A DNA stretch of 64,000 nt from Chryseomicrobium palamuruense (GCF_042649045.1 NZ_JBHSEF010000026.1:248001-312000), one strand, 5' to 3'. Positions 51,743 through 60,291 are shown, counted from the first letter of the stretch. Notes: generated by a model from the letters alone, not told the origin. Made by a program: numbers and translations.

Positions 51743-52399
51743 ATGGTAGTAAGAGAAATGTTTGATAACGAATTAAAGAATTTACACCAAAAGCTCATTC
51801 ATATGAGTCAACTTTCAATTGAACGTCTTAGTGAATCTGTAGATGCACTTGCAAATCATGATGTCGCGCTGGCGAGTAAAATTAAAGAAGCAGATGCGGA
51901 GATTAATAAACTCGAGGAAGAAATTAATGATGCGGTCATTTTAACGATAGCTAGACAGCAACCTGTTGCTACAGATTTGCGACGATTAATGGTCTTAGTG
52001 AAGATTGCTGGAGATATGGAGCGAGTCGGGGACTATGCAGTCAACATTGCGAAAGAGACGGAACGCATCGGTTCACAAGAGCATTTAACTCAATTGCCTA
52101 AAATTCAAGAGATGAAAGACAAAACCGTGTCTATCTTACGTCTGACATTAGATGCATTTATCGCAGAAGATGTTGAACAAGCGCAAACTATTGCGAAGCT
52201 CGATGACGAAATTGATAAAATGTACGGTGAACTGATTCGTGACTTGTTAGGGTCTGGTGTATCAAGTCCAGACCAGCTTCCACAAATCACACAACTTGCC
52301 TTTATCTGTCGCTACTTAGAGCGTTCAGCAGATCATGCAACGAACATGGCAGAGCAATTGCTGTACCTTCGCAAAGGAAAGCACATTGATTTAAACTAA
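51743..52399 (+). CDS. phoU: Phosphate signalling protein PhoU
   Basis: Negative regulator linking Pst activity to the PhoR/PhoP two-component system. The 218-residue helical protein has two three-helix repeats with metal-binding E/DxxxD motifs: RRLMVLVKIAGDMERVGDYAV near residue 85 and FICRYLERSADHATNMAEQ near 190. AAGGGGGC precedes ATG 51743. B. subtilis has no phoU in its pst operon, so the arrangement here is closer to other Firmicutes. Confidence 0.95.
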   Translation: MVVREMFDNELKNLHQKLIHMSQLSIERLSESVDALANHDVALASKIKEADAEINKLEEEINDAVILTIARQQPVATDLRRLMVLVKIAGDMERVGDYAVNIAKETERIGSQEHLTQLPKIQEMKDKTVSILRLTLDAFIAEDVEQAQTIAKLDDEIDKMYGELIRDLLGSGVSSPDQLPQITQLAFICRYLERSADHATNMAEQLLYLRKGKHIDLN

Positions 52400-52411
52400 A
52401 ATTATTTCAAT

Positions 52412-52456
52412 CCAGTGCAGACTCTATGGAACCAATAGAGAATGCACTGGTTTTCC
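52412..52456 (+). terminator. Intrinsic terminator after phoU
   Basis: A long two-part stem (CCAGTGCA with TGCACTGG, CTCTAT with ATAGAG) followed by TTTTCC, ending the pst operon. Confidence 0.9.
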
Positions 52457-52521
52457 TTTAGAGTAAAACAAGAGTTCATCAAAATAATTTAGTGAAAATG
52501 ACTAGATTTTATATTTCATTG

Positions 52522-52530
52522 TGATATAAT
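52522..52530 (+). promoter_or_regulatory. Extended -10 promoter of rpmG
   Basis: TGATATAAT with a perfect TATAAT hexamer at 52525-52530, 67 bases before rpmG. Confidence 0.6.
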
Positions 52531-52596
52531 AGGTAAGTCGTATAAATCAGCTCAAAATGATTTTAATACATCCTTTATAGAGTGGGAGGGACTACT

Positions 52597-52746
52597 ATGC
52601 GCGTTAATATTACTCTTGCATGCACAGATTGTGGAGAGCGTAACTATATTTCTAAGAAGAACAAACGTAACAATCCAGAGCGTTTGGAGCTTAAAAAATA
52701 TTGCTCTCGTGAAAAGAAAATGACTCTTCACCGTGAAACGAAATAA
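52597..52746 (+). CDS. rpmG: Large ribosomal subunit protein bL33
   Basis: Small 50S protein near the E site. The 49-residue product reads MRVNITLACTDCGERNY at the N-terminus and LHRETK at the C-terminus, the standard bL33 ends. It keeps three of the four zinc cysteines: CTDC is intact, but the second pair reads CSRE. This three-Cys form is also known from other Firmicutes bL33 paralogues and probably does not bind zinc tightly. AGTGGGAGGG precedes ATG 52597. Confidence 0.97.
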   Translation: MRVNITLACTDCGERNYISKKNKRNNPERLELKKYCSREKKMTLHRETK

Positions 52747-52755
52747 TGACCGTTA

Positions 52756-52788
52756 AACCAAAATCCCCGCTCGGATTTTGGTTTTTTT
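52756..52788 (+). terminator. Intrinsic terminator after rpmG
   Basis: A perfect 11-bp stem (52756-52766 with 52773-52783), 6-base loop and seven T. Confidence 0.92.
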
Positions 52789-52863
52789 ACTCCAAGAGAT
52801 ATCTTTATTCACTCATCTGACGATTTAGCCAGGTGAGTGTCTTTAATTCTAAGGGGGATTGGA

Positions 52864-53421
52864 ATGAAACGGCAGTTAAGGCAACAAGTGCTTGAAACGT
52901 TACAACTGATGACACAAGAAGATTATCAGCGAAGAAGTTCAAGGTTACATGAACGACTTCTCTTAACGATTTCCTTTACAACCACGCATATGGTGGGTTG
53001 TACGATTTCTCGCTTTCCTGAACCCGATACGCGAGCCCTTATCGAATATTTTTGGAAACATGATATACCGGTAGCAGCTCCCGTATCCAACCCGAATACA
53101 AAAGAAATGACATTTTACCAAATCCATTCGTGGGAAGATGTGACGGAGGGTTACAAAGGGATACAAGAGCCTGTCGCAGATTCAAACAGAGTGGTTACAA
53201 AAGAACAGTTTACGCATATTCTAGTGCCTGGAGTTATAGTTGATCAGAATGGATATCGCATCGGATTCGGTGGTGGTTTTTATGATCGTTTTCTGATGGA
53301 CTGTCAAGTGCCCACCATCTTACTTGCATTCAATGAGCAAGTATTATTTCATGATCAAATAGAAACCCATGATATACCTGTCCAACTTATTGTGACGGAG
53401 ACTGAATTGATTAGGCCTTAA
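52864..53421 (+). CDS. fthC: 5-formyltetrahydrofolate cyclo-ligase
   Basis: Converts 5-formyl-THF to 5,10-methenyl-THF with ATP, salvaging folate. The 185 residues end with the family motif RIGFGGGFYDRFL near residue 137, preceded by HILVPGVIVDQNG. The N-terminal KRQLRQQVLETLQ is basic as usual. ATG 52864 follows AAGGGGG; an upstream start at 52837 is not supported. It corresponds to yqgN of B. subtilis. yqgQ starts ten bases after the stop. Confidence 0.93.
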   Translation: MKRQLRQQVLETLQLMTQEDYQRRSSRLHERLLLTISFTTTHMVGCTISRFPEPDTRALIEYFWKHDIPVAAPVSNPNTKEMTFYQIHSWEDVTEGYKGIQEPVADSNRVVTKEQFTHILVPGVIVDQNGYRIGFGGGFYDRFLMDCQVPTILLAFNEQVLFHDQIETHDIPVQLIVTETELIRP

Positions 53422-53431
53422 GGAGATTGCA

Positions 53432-53632
53432 ATGGATACGTTTTATGATGTTTTACAATTATTAAAAAGATATGGCATCTTTATCTACACAAAAGATGCA
53501 GTTGCAGACATTGAATTGATGGAATTTGAATTAAATGAGTTAAAAACATCTGGAGTTATCGATGCAAATGACTATTTAAAAGCAATTTTAATTTTACGAA
53601 AACGGAAATCAGAGTTCACAAAAAACAACTAA
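53432..53632 (+). CDS. yqgQ: YqgQ family protein
   Basis: Small conserved protein of unknown function (DUF910 type). The 66 residues show MDTFYDVLQLLKRYGIFIYT and DIELMEFELNELKTSGVID, the family's two helical blocks, then LKAILILRKRK. AAGGAGA precedes ATG 53432. In B. subtilis gluP (yqgP) and glcK flank yqgQ; both are absent here, so the gene follows fthC directly. Confidence 0.88.
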   Translation: MDTFYDVLQLLKRYGIFIYTKDAVADIELMEFELNELKTSGVIDANDYLKAILILRKRKSEFTKNN

Positions 53633-53676
53633 AATTTTTCGTTTTTCTATGACTTTTTTATCGATTCTAGTAAATT

Positions 53677-53702
53677 TGAAACTAAATAGGCATATACTCG
53701 TC
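53677..53702 (+). promoter_or_regulatory. ECF sigma promoter (sigma-M/X type) of the LTA synthase gene
   Basis: A perfect TGAAAC at 53677-53682, 16 bases, then CGTC at 53699-53702, the shared consensus of cell-envelope stress ECF sigma factors. A sigma-A-like TATACT lies within the spacer at 53693-53698. Confidence 0.8.
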
Positions 53703-53745
53703 TAAATGAGGGTATCATGTTTATGTTATGTATAGATTTTGTAAA

Positions 53746-53762
53746 GTATGCGAAGCGCATAC
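53746..53762 (+). other. Hairpin in the 5' leader of the LTA synthase gene
   Basis: A perfect 7-bp inverted repeat (GTATGCG, AAG, CGCATAC) ending 8 bases before the AAAGGAGG ribosome binding site. No T tract follows, so it is not a terminator; it may affect mRNA stability or translation. Confidence 0.45.
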
Positions 53763-53784
53763 AATTTTAAAGGAGGGTATGGCC

Positions 53785-55683
53785 ATGAAAAAATGGTCTA
53801 CGCATTCTTTACTATTCGCTGCAGTAGTATTGACTTGGATAAAAACATTTATTGTTTATCACATGAGTTTTAACATGAAAATAGAAAACATCATGCAGCA
53901 TATTATTTTGTTTATCAACCCATTAAGTTTTATCTTATTATTCTTTGGTATTTCACTCTTTTTCTCAAAAGAAAAAACATCTAAGCGATTTATTTTAGGG
54001 GGAAGCACGATTCTTGCAATGATCCTCTATGCAAATGTCGTGTTCTACCGATTCTTTACGGACTTTATTACGTTGCCTGTATTGTTCCAAACAAGTAACT
54101 TTGGTGATCTTGGATCTTCAGCCTCAAATAGTATTTACTTTACGGATGTGTTTTATTTTATAGATGTCATCTTACTATTTATTTTTGCACGGTATTTGTC
54201 GAAACATCAAGAGCAAGTGGTGCGTAAACCAATCCACCGTAAAGCATATTTCGTCTTTGCGGCTGCTATCTTTTTCTTGAATCTCGGACTTGCGGAGATT
54301 CAACGTCCACAGTTGTTGACGCGTAGTTTTGACCGTGAAATGCTTGTGAAAAATATTGGAACATACAACTATCATCTATATGATGTCTATGTACAATCCA
54401 AATCTCAAGCACAACGAGCGTTTGCAGATGGTAGTGAATTAGTTGAAGTGAACAACTATGTTCGCTCGAACCATGTAGAGAATACAACGCCTCTACAAGG
54501 CGTTGCAAAAGATAAAAATATTATCGTTATCTCTATGGAATCCTTGCAAAATTTTGTGATCAATGAAGATATGAACGGAGAAGTTATTACACCTTTCCTT
54601 AATGAGTTGACGCAAGATAAAGACACGATGTACTTCTCAAACTTTTATCATCAAACAGGACTAGGTAAAACATCCGATTCCGAATTTATTGTAGAGAACT
54701 CCTTGTATCCACTGGGGGGAGGGGCTGTTTTCTTTACACATGCAGGAAACACATTTAATTCTCTTTCTGAACGTTTAGGTGAAAATGGATACCACACATC
54801 AGTCATGCATGCGAACAACAAGAGTTTTTGGAACCGAGATATGATGTATCAGTCCCTCGGTGTTGATACTTTCTATGATATCGATAGCTATACTGTTGAA
54901 GAAGGACAAGCTGTTAACTGGGGAATGAAAGATATTCCGTTTTTTGAACAGTCAGCTGAGATTCTGAAAAGAGAAGAACAACCTTTCTTTACACGTATGA
55001 TTACCTTAACGAATCACTATCCATTTACGTTAGATGAAGAAGATAAACTCATTCCGGAATATACATCGAATTCAGGAACACTGAATCGTTACTTCCAGAC
55101 TGTTCGTTATATGGATGAATCGTTACGTGTATTCTTCGACGAGTTAAAAGAACAGGGATTATATGAAGATTCCATCATCGTTATGTATGGAGATCACTAC
55201 GGAATTTCCGACAACCATAATAAAGCGATGGAACAGTATTTAGGCAAGGAGGTCACACCATTCGTTTCGGCGAAGTTACAAGAAGTTCCACTCTTCATCC
55301 ATATTCCAGATAGTGGACTGGGGGGAGAACGCACGGATCTTACAGGCCAAGTAGATTTGCGTCCTACAATCTTGCATATGGCGGGTATTGACACTTCAAA
55401 AGATATTCAATTAGGAACTGACATCTTTGCGGAAGACCGTGAGCAGAAAGTGATTTTCCGTGATGGTGGCTTTGTTACAGAAGAAGTGTTGTTTACAAAA
55501 AATACATGTTACGATGCAACTACTGGTGAAGAAATTGAACGCACACTATGTGATGAAGAAATCTCTAAGACTAACCAAGAATTAAATTATTCGGATCAGT
55601 TGATCAACGGTGATTTGCTCCGTTTCTATAACCGTCAGACAGGACAACTTCTAATCGAAGAAACAAATACAACAGACGAATAA
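53785..55683 (+). CDS. ltaS: Lipoteichoic acid synthase (LtaS/YqgS family)
   Basis: Polymerises glycerol phosphate from phosphatidylglycerol onto the glycolipid anchor. The 632 residues have five N-terminal membrane helices (about 1-190) and an extracellular sulfatase-like domain. That domain has the nucleophile region GLGKTSDSEFIVENSLYP (Thr near residue 300) and the metal site VMYGDHYGISDNHN near residue 470. ATG 53785 sits 8 bases after AGGAGG; ATG 53779 is too close. The locus corresponds to yqgS, while the ECF promoter recalls sigma-M-controlled yfnI. Which paralogue it is cannot be settled here. Confidence 0.94.
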   Translation: MKKWSTHSLLFAAVVLTWIKTFIVYHMSFNMKIENIMQHIILFINPLSFILLFFGISLFFSKEKTSKRFILGGSTILAMILYANVVFYRFFTDFITLPVLFQTSNFGDLGSSASNSIYFTDVFYFIDVILLFIFARYLSKHQEQVVRKPIHRKAYFVFAAAIFFLNLGLAEIQRPQLLTRSFDREMLVKNIGTYNYHLYDVYVQSKSQAQRAFADGSELVEVNNYVRSNHVENTTPLQGVAKDKNIIVISMESLQNFVINEDMNGEVITPFLNELTQDKDTMYFSNFYHQTGLGKTSDSEFIVENSLYPLGGGAVFFTHAGNTFNSLSERLGENGYHTSVMHANNKSFWNRDMMYQSLGVDTFYDIDSYTVEEGQAVNWGMKDIPFFEQSAEILKREEQPFFTRMITLTNHYPFTLDEEDKLIPEYTSNSGTLNRYFQTVRYMDESLRVFFDELKEQGLYEDSIIVMYGDHYGISDNHNKAMEQYLGKEVTPFVSAKLQEVPLFIHIPDSGLGGERTDLTGQVDLRPTILHMAGIDTSKDIQLGTDIFAEDREQKVIFRDGGFVTEEVLFTKNTCYDATTGEEIERTLCDEEISKTNQELNYSDQLINGDLLRFYNRQTGQLLIEETNTTDE

Positions 55684-55689
55684 GGGAAG

Positions 55690-55715
55690 GCCTCTGCGTT
55701 TGCAGAGGCTTTTTT
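55690..55715 (+). terminator. Intrinsic terminator after ltaS
   Basis: An 8-bp stem GCCTCTGC/GCAGAGGC and six T. Confidence 0.93.
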
Positions 55716-55721
55716 GTACAC

Positions 55722-55755
55722 AAAAAAACGAGGGCTCACAAATTGTGAGCCCTCG
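55722..55755 (-). terminator. Intrinsic terminator after yqgW
   Basis: A perfect 11-bp stem (55729-55739 with 55745-55755) followed on the minus strand by seven T. It lies back to back with the ltaS terminator. Confidence 0.93.
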
Positions 55756-55779
55756 TCTTGTGATCATCACTAAGGATGA

Positions 55780-55959
55780 TTAGTGCAATCCTGGTGGATA
55801 TCCTTGGAAGATAACCGTTGCCACTGAAAAGAATCCGAATACAAGAACAGTCGCTGCATTAAAGAAGACGCCTAAAAAGTTTCTTTCTTTAAATGCTTGA
55901 TAAGTTCCAATGATAGCTAGGATTGTCGTTAGACTAAAAATTACGATTAATAAGTTCAT
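55780..55959 (-). CDS. yqgW: DUF2759 family small membrane protein (YqgW)
   Basis: Small membrane protein of unknown function. The 59 residues form two helices (LLIVIFSLTTILAIIGTYQAF and FNAATVLVFGFFSVATVIF) joined by KERNFLGV, the DUF2759 pattern. The start at 55959 has GGAGGAGAG upstream. It lies between ltaS and yqgX on the opposite strand, as in related Bacillales. Confidence 0.85.
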   Translation of the reverse strand: MNLLIVIFSLTTILAIIGTYQAFKERNFLGVFFNAATVLVFGFFSVATVIFQGYPPGLH

Positions 55960-56102
55960 GAATGACTCTCCTCCCGACATTAGAAAATGAATGCCGCAAT
56001 CAAATATTCCTCTTTTATTTTACGTTGTTCTCGCGTATTTGTCGAGTAACATTCATGACAATTGTTTGAACGTTCAGGTAAACTAAGAAGTGAGGTGAAA
56101 AT

Positions 56103-56735
56103 ATGTTAACGATTCGACGATTATCACTGGGTCCGATTCAAACCAATTGCTATGTGGTCCGTTCGAAAGAACAGGCCTTGATCATTGACCCAAGTGGAGA
56201 AGCAACAAGAGTAAAACAAGTCATTGAACAAGCGGGTCTAAAAGTACAAGCTATCCTACTTACTCATGCTCACTTTGATCACATTATGGGACTTGAGGAC
56301 ATACTTCGTTTATATCCTGTTCCCGTTTACATGCACAAGAAAGAAGTGGAATGGTTAAAAGAACCGATGTTCAATGGTTCAGGGAAATATGCAGAACTTC
56401 CGAACATCTCTGTTGATGTGGAACCTGAAACTCTGAGAGAAGGTGAGTTTTCTATTGGGGATTTCACCATGAAAGTTTTCGAAACACCGGGTCACTCACC
56501 TGGAAGTTTAAGTTTCTATTTTGAAGAAGGTGGATTTGTCGTAAGTGGGGACGCGTTATTTCAAGGAAGCATCGGTCGAACAGATTTGATCGGTGGCGAC
56601 CTGCGATTATTGCTCTCTATGATCGAACAAAAGCTACTCACGCTTCCTGAAGACACGATTATCTATTCTGGGCACGGTCCTGAAACATCAGTAGAAGATG
56701 AGATGAACCATAACCCGTTTTTAAATGGATTTTAA
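56103..56735 (+). CDS. yqgX: Metallo-beta-lactamase-fold hydrolase YqgX (glyoxalase II-like)
   Basis: Metallo-beta-lactamase superfamily hydrolase, similar to hydroxyacylglutathione hydrolase; in Bacillus a bacillithiol-linked glyoxalase II role is suspected. The 210 residues show LTHAHFDHIMGLED near residue 55, TPGHSPGSLSF near 130 (third His) and VVSGDALFQGSIGRTDLIGG near 150. GTGAGGTGAA precedes ATG 56103. Monocistronic, ending in a shared terminator. Confidence 0.92.
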   Translation: MLTIRRLSLGPIQTNCYVVRSKEQALIIDPSGEATRVKQVIEQAGLKVQAILLTHAHFDHIMGLEDILRLYPVPVYMHKKEVEWLKEPMFNGSGKYAELPNISVDVEPETLREGEFSIGDFTMKVFETPGHSPGSLSFYFEEGGFVVSGDALFQGSIGRTDLIGGDLRLLLSMIEQKLLTLPEDTIIYSGHGPETSVEDEMNHNPFLNGF

Positions 56736-56737
56736 TC

Positions 56738-56775
56738 AAAAAACCAGTTTCCCTAAACAGGGAAACTGGTTTTTG
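56738..56775. terminator. Bidirectional terminator between yqgX and yqgY
   Basis: A perfect stem of about 15 bp with A and T tracts (arms around CCAGTTTCCC and GGGAAACTGG, 6-base loop) serving both converging genes. Confidence 0.92.
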
Positions 56776-56777
56776 GA

Positions 56778-57023
56778 TTAATGTCCTGCACCTGGTACAT
56801 GAATGAAAGATGCATAGTACGTGAATCCTGCAAAGAAGAACATGAGGTACGCACCGAAGATATACATATACATACGTTCAGATAAGTTCAAGAATCCTAG
56901 AAGAAGAAATAACCCGGTGTTTGCTAGCATAAGTAATGAAGCTGGCATCATATCACCAATGTAAAACATCACTGCAAAAATTCCTGTCCAAAAAGCCATT
57001 ACTTTATACATATTGCCCATCAT
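56778..57023 (-). CDS. yqgY: DUF2626 family membrane protein (YqgY)
   Basis: Small membrane protein of unknown function. The 81 residues form three helices (FWTGIFAVMFYIG, SLLMLANTGLFLLLGFLNL, MYIFGAYLMFFFAGFTYY) and end HVPGAGH, the DUF2626 pattern. Two adjacent ATG codons (57023, 57020) follow AAGGAGGG; the outer one is preferred. It lies divergent from comGA. Confidence 0.85.
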   Translation of the reverse strand: MMGNMYKVMAFWTGIFAVMFYIGDMMPASLLMLANTGLFLLLGFLNLSERMYMYIFGAYLMFFFAGFTYYASFIHVPGAGH

Positions 57024-57178
57024 AATTGAAGTCCCTCCTTTTAACGACAGACGTTTCACATATTTATTATAATAGATGAGGTAGAGGAAAGTAAACAGAA
57101 TCTATCGGCTCCTCATGTAATGACAAGATGTTGACACATTTAGAAGAGGTATCTCGGAAATAAGAGTTTGATAATTCG

Positions 57179-57216
57179 AAAAACAAGCTAGACAGCTTCT
57201 TTTTTTCATGTATACT
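57179..57216 (+). promoter_or_regulatory. Promoter of the comG operon with overlapping palindrome
   Basis: TAGACA at 57189-57194, a 16-base spacer and TATACT at 57211-57216. A near-perfect inverted repeat with A and T tracts (arms 57179-57189 and 57194-57204, one mismatch) covers the -35. It resembles AT-rich boxes bound by competence regulators, but the spacing does not fit the ComK AAAA-N5-TTTT pattern. Confidence 0.55.
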
Positions 57217-57268
57217 AAAAGAACATTCGATAGGCGATGGTCGAATGGTCTGGAGAAAGGAGAATCCT

Positions 57269-58258
57269 TTGTCTGAAATAAATCCAATGGAAACAAAGAG
57301 TAAAGCCATTTTAGAAAAAGCAGTTTTATTTGAAGCGTCCGACCTTCATTTAATCCCACATGATACGGAATACCAACTTGTATTTCGTAAACAACAGCAA
57401 ATGTTTGATGCGGGTGTGTTGCCACTTGCTTTTGGTGACCGACTGATCACGTACCTTAAATATTTGTCTTCTCTCGATATTACGAATAAACGTAATCCCC
57501 AAAGCGGAGCTTTCCAATTGCTCCTTCTCTCAGAAGTTTATCATTTCCGAGTTTCTACCCTTTTATCCATTTCCAAAAGAGAAAGTTTGGTGGTCCGAAT
57601 CGCCAAGCCTAATTTAATTGTGCCTTTAGAAGAAATTAGCTTGTTTCAAGAACACGCCTCTCTATTAAAAGAAATCAGCAGTGCCAAACAAGGTCTTGTT
57701 CTAGTCATCGGACCTACAGGCTCTGGGAAATCCACCACTATGTACGCAATGACGAAATATTGTTCACATGAATTATCGCGTCATGTCATTTCCCTTGAAG
57801 ATCCTGTTGAAATTAATCAGAGCTACTTGCTGCAAGTACAAGTCAATGAACGGGCAGGCCTGTCCTATGCGACGGGACTGAAAGCCATCTTGCGGCATTC
57901 TCCAGATGTGATATTAATTGGAGAGATACGCGACGCAGAAACGGCAAAAATAGCCGTTGAAGCTGCTTTGACAGGACATCTCGTCATTTCCACTATCCAT
58001 GCGAAAGATGCATCGGGTGCGTTATTTCGTTTGCTGGATTTGGGCATTACAGCAGAAGAGATTGGACAAATTTGTCGAGCATTTATCTCACAGCGGCTAC
58101 TACTCCGAAAAGGTAAGGAACAATTAGGTGCCATCTATGAAATAGCTGAAACCGATACGATAGCTACAATGATTGCAGCAATCCATCAAGGGGTCCGCCC
58201 GGTAATTCCAACACATCTAAGTCTTGCATTTCAAATTGAGCGAGCTGTCCGTGGATAA
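57269..58258 (+). CDS. comGA: Competence pilus assembly ATPase ComGA
   Basis: Traffic ATPase that drives assembly of the transformation pseudopilus. The 329 residues show Walker A IGPTGSGKSTTMYAMTK near residue 155, the Asp box LEDPVEI, Walker B ILIGEIRDAETAKIA and the His box GHLVISTIHAKDA. TTG 57269 follows AAAGGAGA by 6 bases; the ATG at 57245 has no ribosome binding site. It is the first gene of a seven-gene operon; comGB starts within its end. Confidence 0.94.
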   Translation: MSEINPMETKSKAILEKAVLFEASDLHLIPHDTEYQLVFRKQQQMFDAGVLPLAFGDRLITYLKYLSSLDITNKRNPQSGAFQLLLLSEVYHFRVSTLLSISKRESLVVRIAKPNLIVPLEEISLFQEHASLLKEISSAKQGLVLVIGPTGSGKSTTMYAMTKYCSHELSRHVISLEDPVEINQSYLLQVQVNERAGLSYATGLKAILRHSPDVILIGEIRDAETAKIAVEAALTGHLVISTIHAKDASGALFRLLDLGITAEEIGQICRAFISQRLLLRKGKEQLGAIYEIAETDTIATMIAAIHQGVRPVIPTHLSLAFQIERAVRG

Positions 58259-59276
58259 ACGAGGACGCTATTCAAAACCATTGATTGCGAAAGCTTCCCA
58301 AGCAGAATTCCTTGAAAAACTCGCCTCGCTTCTTGAACAAGGCTTTTCTTTACCAGATGCCATTGTTGTCTTGTGCCCATTTTATATGGAATTGGAAATT
58401 CAAACCAAGCTCTTCATCCTTTTTGAAGAGGGACATAATTTATCCCATGTATTTGAAATAATGGGCTATCCAGATACAGTGGTCGAATCAATTCGTTTGG
58501 CAGAAGTTCATGGACATTTGACGGTCGTACTAAATCAAACGGCTGATTTATTAAAGAAACAACGTACCATGAGAAAACAAGCAGTCACAACACTTAGTTA
58601 TCCCATCGGACTGTTGTTCTTTATGACTGCTCTTTTTGTTGGTTTTAAACTCTATTTTCTGCCTATGTTCTTACCTTTAGTAGAACGATCCAATCCTGCT
58701 GCTGTGGGACGCATCAAATTGATTTTTTCTCTTCCATTTTATTTGATTCTTATGGCGTTAATTCTTCTGGCCATAGGGTGGTTCTATTTTTATGTGGTAT
58801 ACCGAACAAAATCGGTAAAGTGGCTACTGTTTTCAAGAAAAGCTTTGTTCATCAAAGTGCTTCAAAACAATATTACTTCTTGGCAGATGAGTAGAGAACT
58901 AAGCTTATTGTTATCTGGAGGAGTAAATTTAGCAGACTCGATACGTTTCATTCACTCTGGCAACCATCTGCTTTGTAAGCTAGCGTGCGCAGAACTTCTG
59001 GAGTGGCTCGAACGAGGAGAGGATTTTTCTTCTGCAGTGAAATTGAATGCCTGGATGTCTAAAGATGTCGTTCGGTTTATTGAACACAGTGAGTTACATG
59101 GCTATCTCTCAGAAGAACTCGCATTGTATCAACAATCAAAAGCAGACGCTGTTCAAAAGAGGCTAGAAGTGGGAATTGCTCTCGCGCAACCTGTTCTATT
59201 CCTCTTGATAGGAGGACTCGTTATCAGCGCATATCTATCTATTATGTTACCGATTTATAATCTAATATCCGTATAG
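58251..59276 (+). CDS. comGB: Competence membrane platform protein ComGB
   Basis: PilC/GspF-type inner-membrane platform of the pseudopilus. The 341 residues show two T2SSF domains (EFLEKLASLLEQGFSLPDAI near residue 20 and ELSLLLSGGVNLADSIRFI near 225) and three helices (about 120, 170 and 315). GTG 58251 overlaps the comGA stop. A TTG at 58224 would give nine more residues; neither has a strong ribosome binding site, so coupling to comGA is likely. Confidence 0.93.
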   Translation: MDKRGRYSKPLIAKASQAEFLEKLASLLEQGFSLPDAIVVLCPFYMELEIQTKLFILFEEGHNLSHVFEIMGYPDTVVESIRLAEVHGHLTVVLNQTADLLKKQRTMRKQAVTTLSYPIGLLFFMTALFVGFKLYFLPMFLPLVERSNPAAVGRIKLIFSLPFYLILMALILLAIGWFYFYVVYRTKSVKWLLFSRKALFIKVLQNNITSWQMSRELSLLLSGGVNLADSIRFIHSGNHLLCKLACAELLEWLERGEDFSSAVKLNAWMSKDVVRFIEHSELHGYLSEELALYQQSKADAVQKRLEVGIALAQPVLFLLIGGLVISAYLSIMLPIYNLISV

Positions 59277-59287
59277 GAGATGAAAAT

Positions 59288-59602
59288 ATGAAAAAGTTGT
59301 TAAATCAGAAAGGTTTTACACTTGTAGAAATGATGATTGTATTGCTAATAATATCTGTATTACTGTTGGTGACCATTCCAAATATAGCGAAGCATACGGC
59401 TACGATCGATTCAAAAGGATGCGATGCTTATATAAATATGGTCAGTGCGCAGATTGAAGCTTATAAACTTGAATTTAAAGAAATACCTACATTACTTTCT
59501 TTAAATACGACTGGTTTTATTAAAGAAGAGAAGCTGGTATGCCCTGGTGGTCAAGAGCTAACAATTGATGTAAATGGCGTAGTCAGTGAGAAAGCAAGTT
59601 AA
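59288..59602 (+). CDS. comGC: Major competence pseudopilin ComGC
   Basis: Main subunit of the transformation pseudopilus. The 104 residues have a short basic leader, the prepilin cleavage site KGFTLVEMM with Glu at +5, and a hydrophobic helix (IVLLIISVLLLVTIPNIA). A Cys pair (about residues 47 and 86) could form a disulfide. TAGGAGATG precedes ATG 59288. Processing by ComC peptidase is expected. Confidence 0.95.
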   Translation: MKKLLNQKGFTLVEMMIVLLIISVLLLVTIPNIAKHTATIDSKGCDAYINMVSAQIEAYKLEFKEIPTLLSLNTTGFIKEEKLVCPGGQELTIDVNGVVSEKAS

Positions 59603-60035
59603 GTCAGAACTTGGTTTCACCCTGCTTGAAGTGCTTGTAACATTAACGATTATCAGTGCCTTACTTGTGATTCCAATTCGGATGAGTGCAGAAATATCTC
59701 ATGAAATGATGGAGAGGCAATTTTTCAATCAGTTGCATCATGACATTTTCCAGGCACAAGCTCTTGCTATTTCTTCGAGACAAGTGGTCAGTGTGAAATT
59801 AAGTAGGGCAAATCGCTATTATGCTTTGATGGCTGGCACGAAGGAAATTAAACGTGTACCGTTTCCGCGAACGATCGACATCAGTTACAAAGCGACGTTA
59901 TTTGAAATCAGTTTCCTGTCAAATGGCAATGTTGGCCAGTTCGGAAACATCTTATTTACAGTGTCAGGTAAAGAAATGGACTTCAAAGTACACATTGGAA
60001 AAGGGAGGATCGCTTATGAATATGAAGGGTTATAG
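59586..60035 (+). CDS. comGD: Minor competence pseudopilin ComGD
   Basis: Minor pseudopilin needed for pilus initiation. The 149 residues carry the cleavage motif LGFTLLEVLVTLTIISALL, with Glu at +5, near residue 10. GTG 59586 overlaps the end of comGC by 17 bases and has no clear ribosome binding site, so translation is probably coupled. The end overlaps comGE. Confidence 0.92.
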   Translation: MRKQVKSELGFTLLEVLVTLTIISALLVIPIRMSAEISHEMMERQFFNQLHHDIFQAQALAISSRQVVSVKLSRANRYYALMAGTKEIKRVPFPRTIDISYKATLFEISFLSNGNVGQFGNILFTVSGKEMDFKVHIGKGRIAYEYEGL

Positions 60036-60291
60036 TACAGTAGAGTCTCTTGCTGCATTCGGTGCATTTATTTCCATGGCAATGATTCTCACTCCTTTAC
60101 TGACAGGTCTACTTTCAACACACCAGAAGGCGTTAGATAACTATTCATTTGCTCTAGCAGAATATGAATTAATCAAGCGCCTGCCATCAAGTGGAGAAAT
60201 CGTTGTCTTAAACACTCGATATTGGAGTACGTATGATGGAAGCGAGTTCTGTGTACATACCCCAACACGGGATGCGCGATGCAGAGATTAA
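60016..60291 (+). CDS. comGE: Minor competence pseudopilin ComGE-like
   Basis: The 91-residue product has a pseudopilin N-terminus (MKGYSTVESLAAFGAFISMA) with Gly before a Tyr-starting helix and Glu at +5. Similarity beyond that is too weak to see, and the name rests on order within the comG operon. ATG 60016 follows AAGGGAGG by 7 bases inside the end of comGD. A longer upstream frame to 59854 is a shadow of comGD. Confidence 0.8.
   Translation: MNMKGYSTVESLAAFGAFISMAMILTPLLTGLLSTHQKALDNYSFALAEYELIKRLPSSGEIVVLNTRYWSTYDGSEFCVHTPTRDARCRD

Noticed and set aside
52597..52746. Three-cysteine bL33 as an unusual zinc-site intermediate
   Set aside because: The same CXXC...CSRE form occurs in known Firmicutes bL33 paralogues, so it is not novel.
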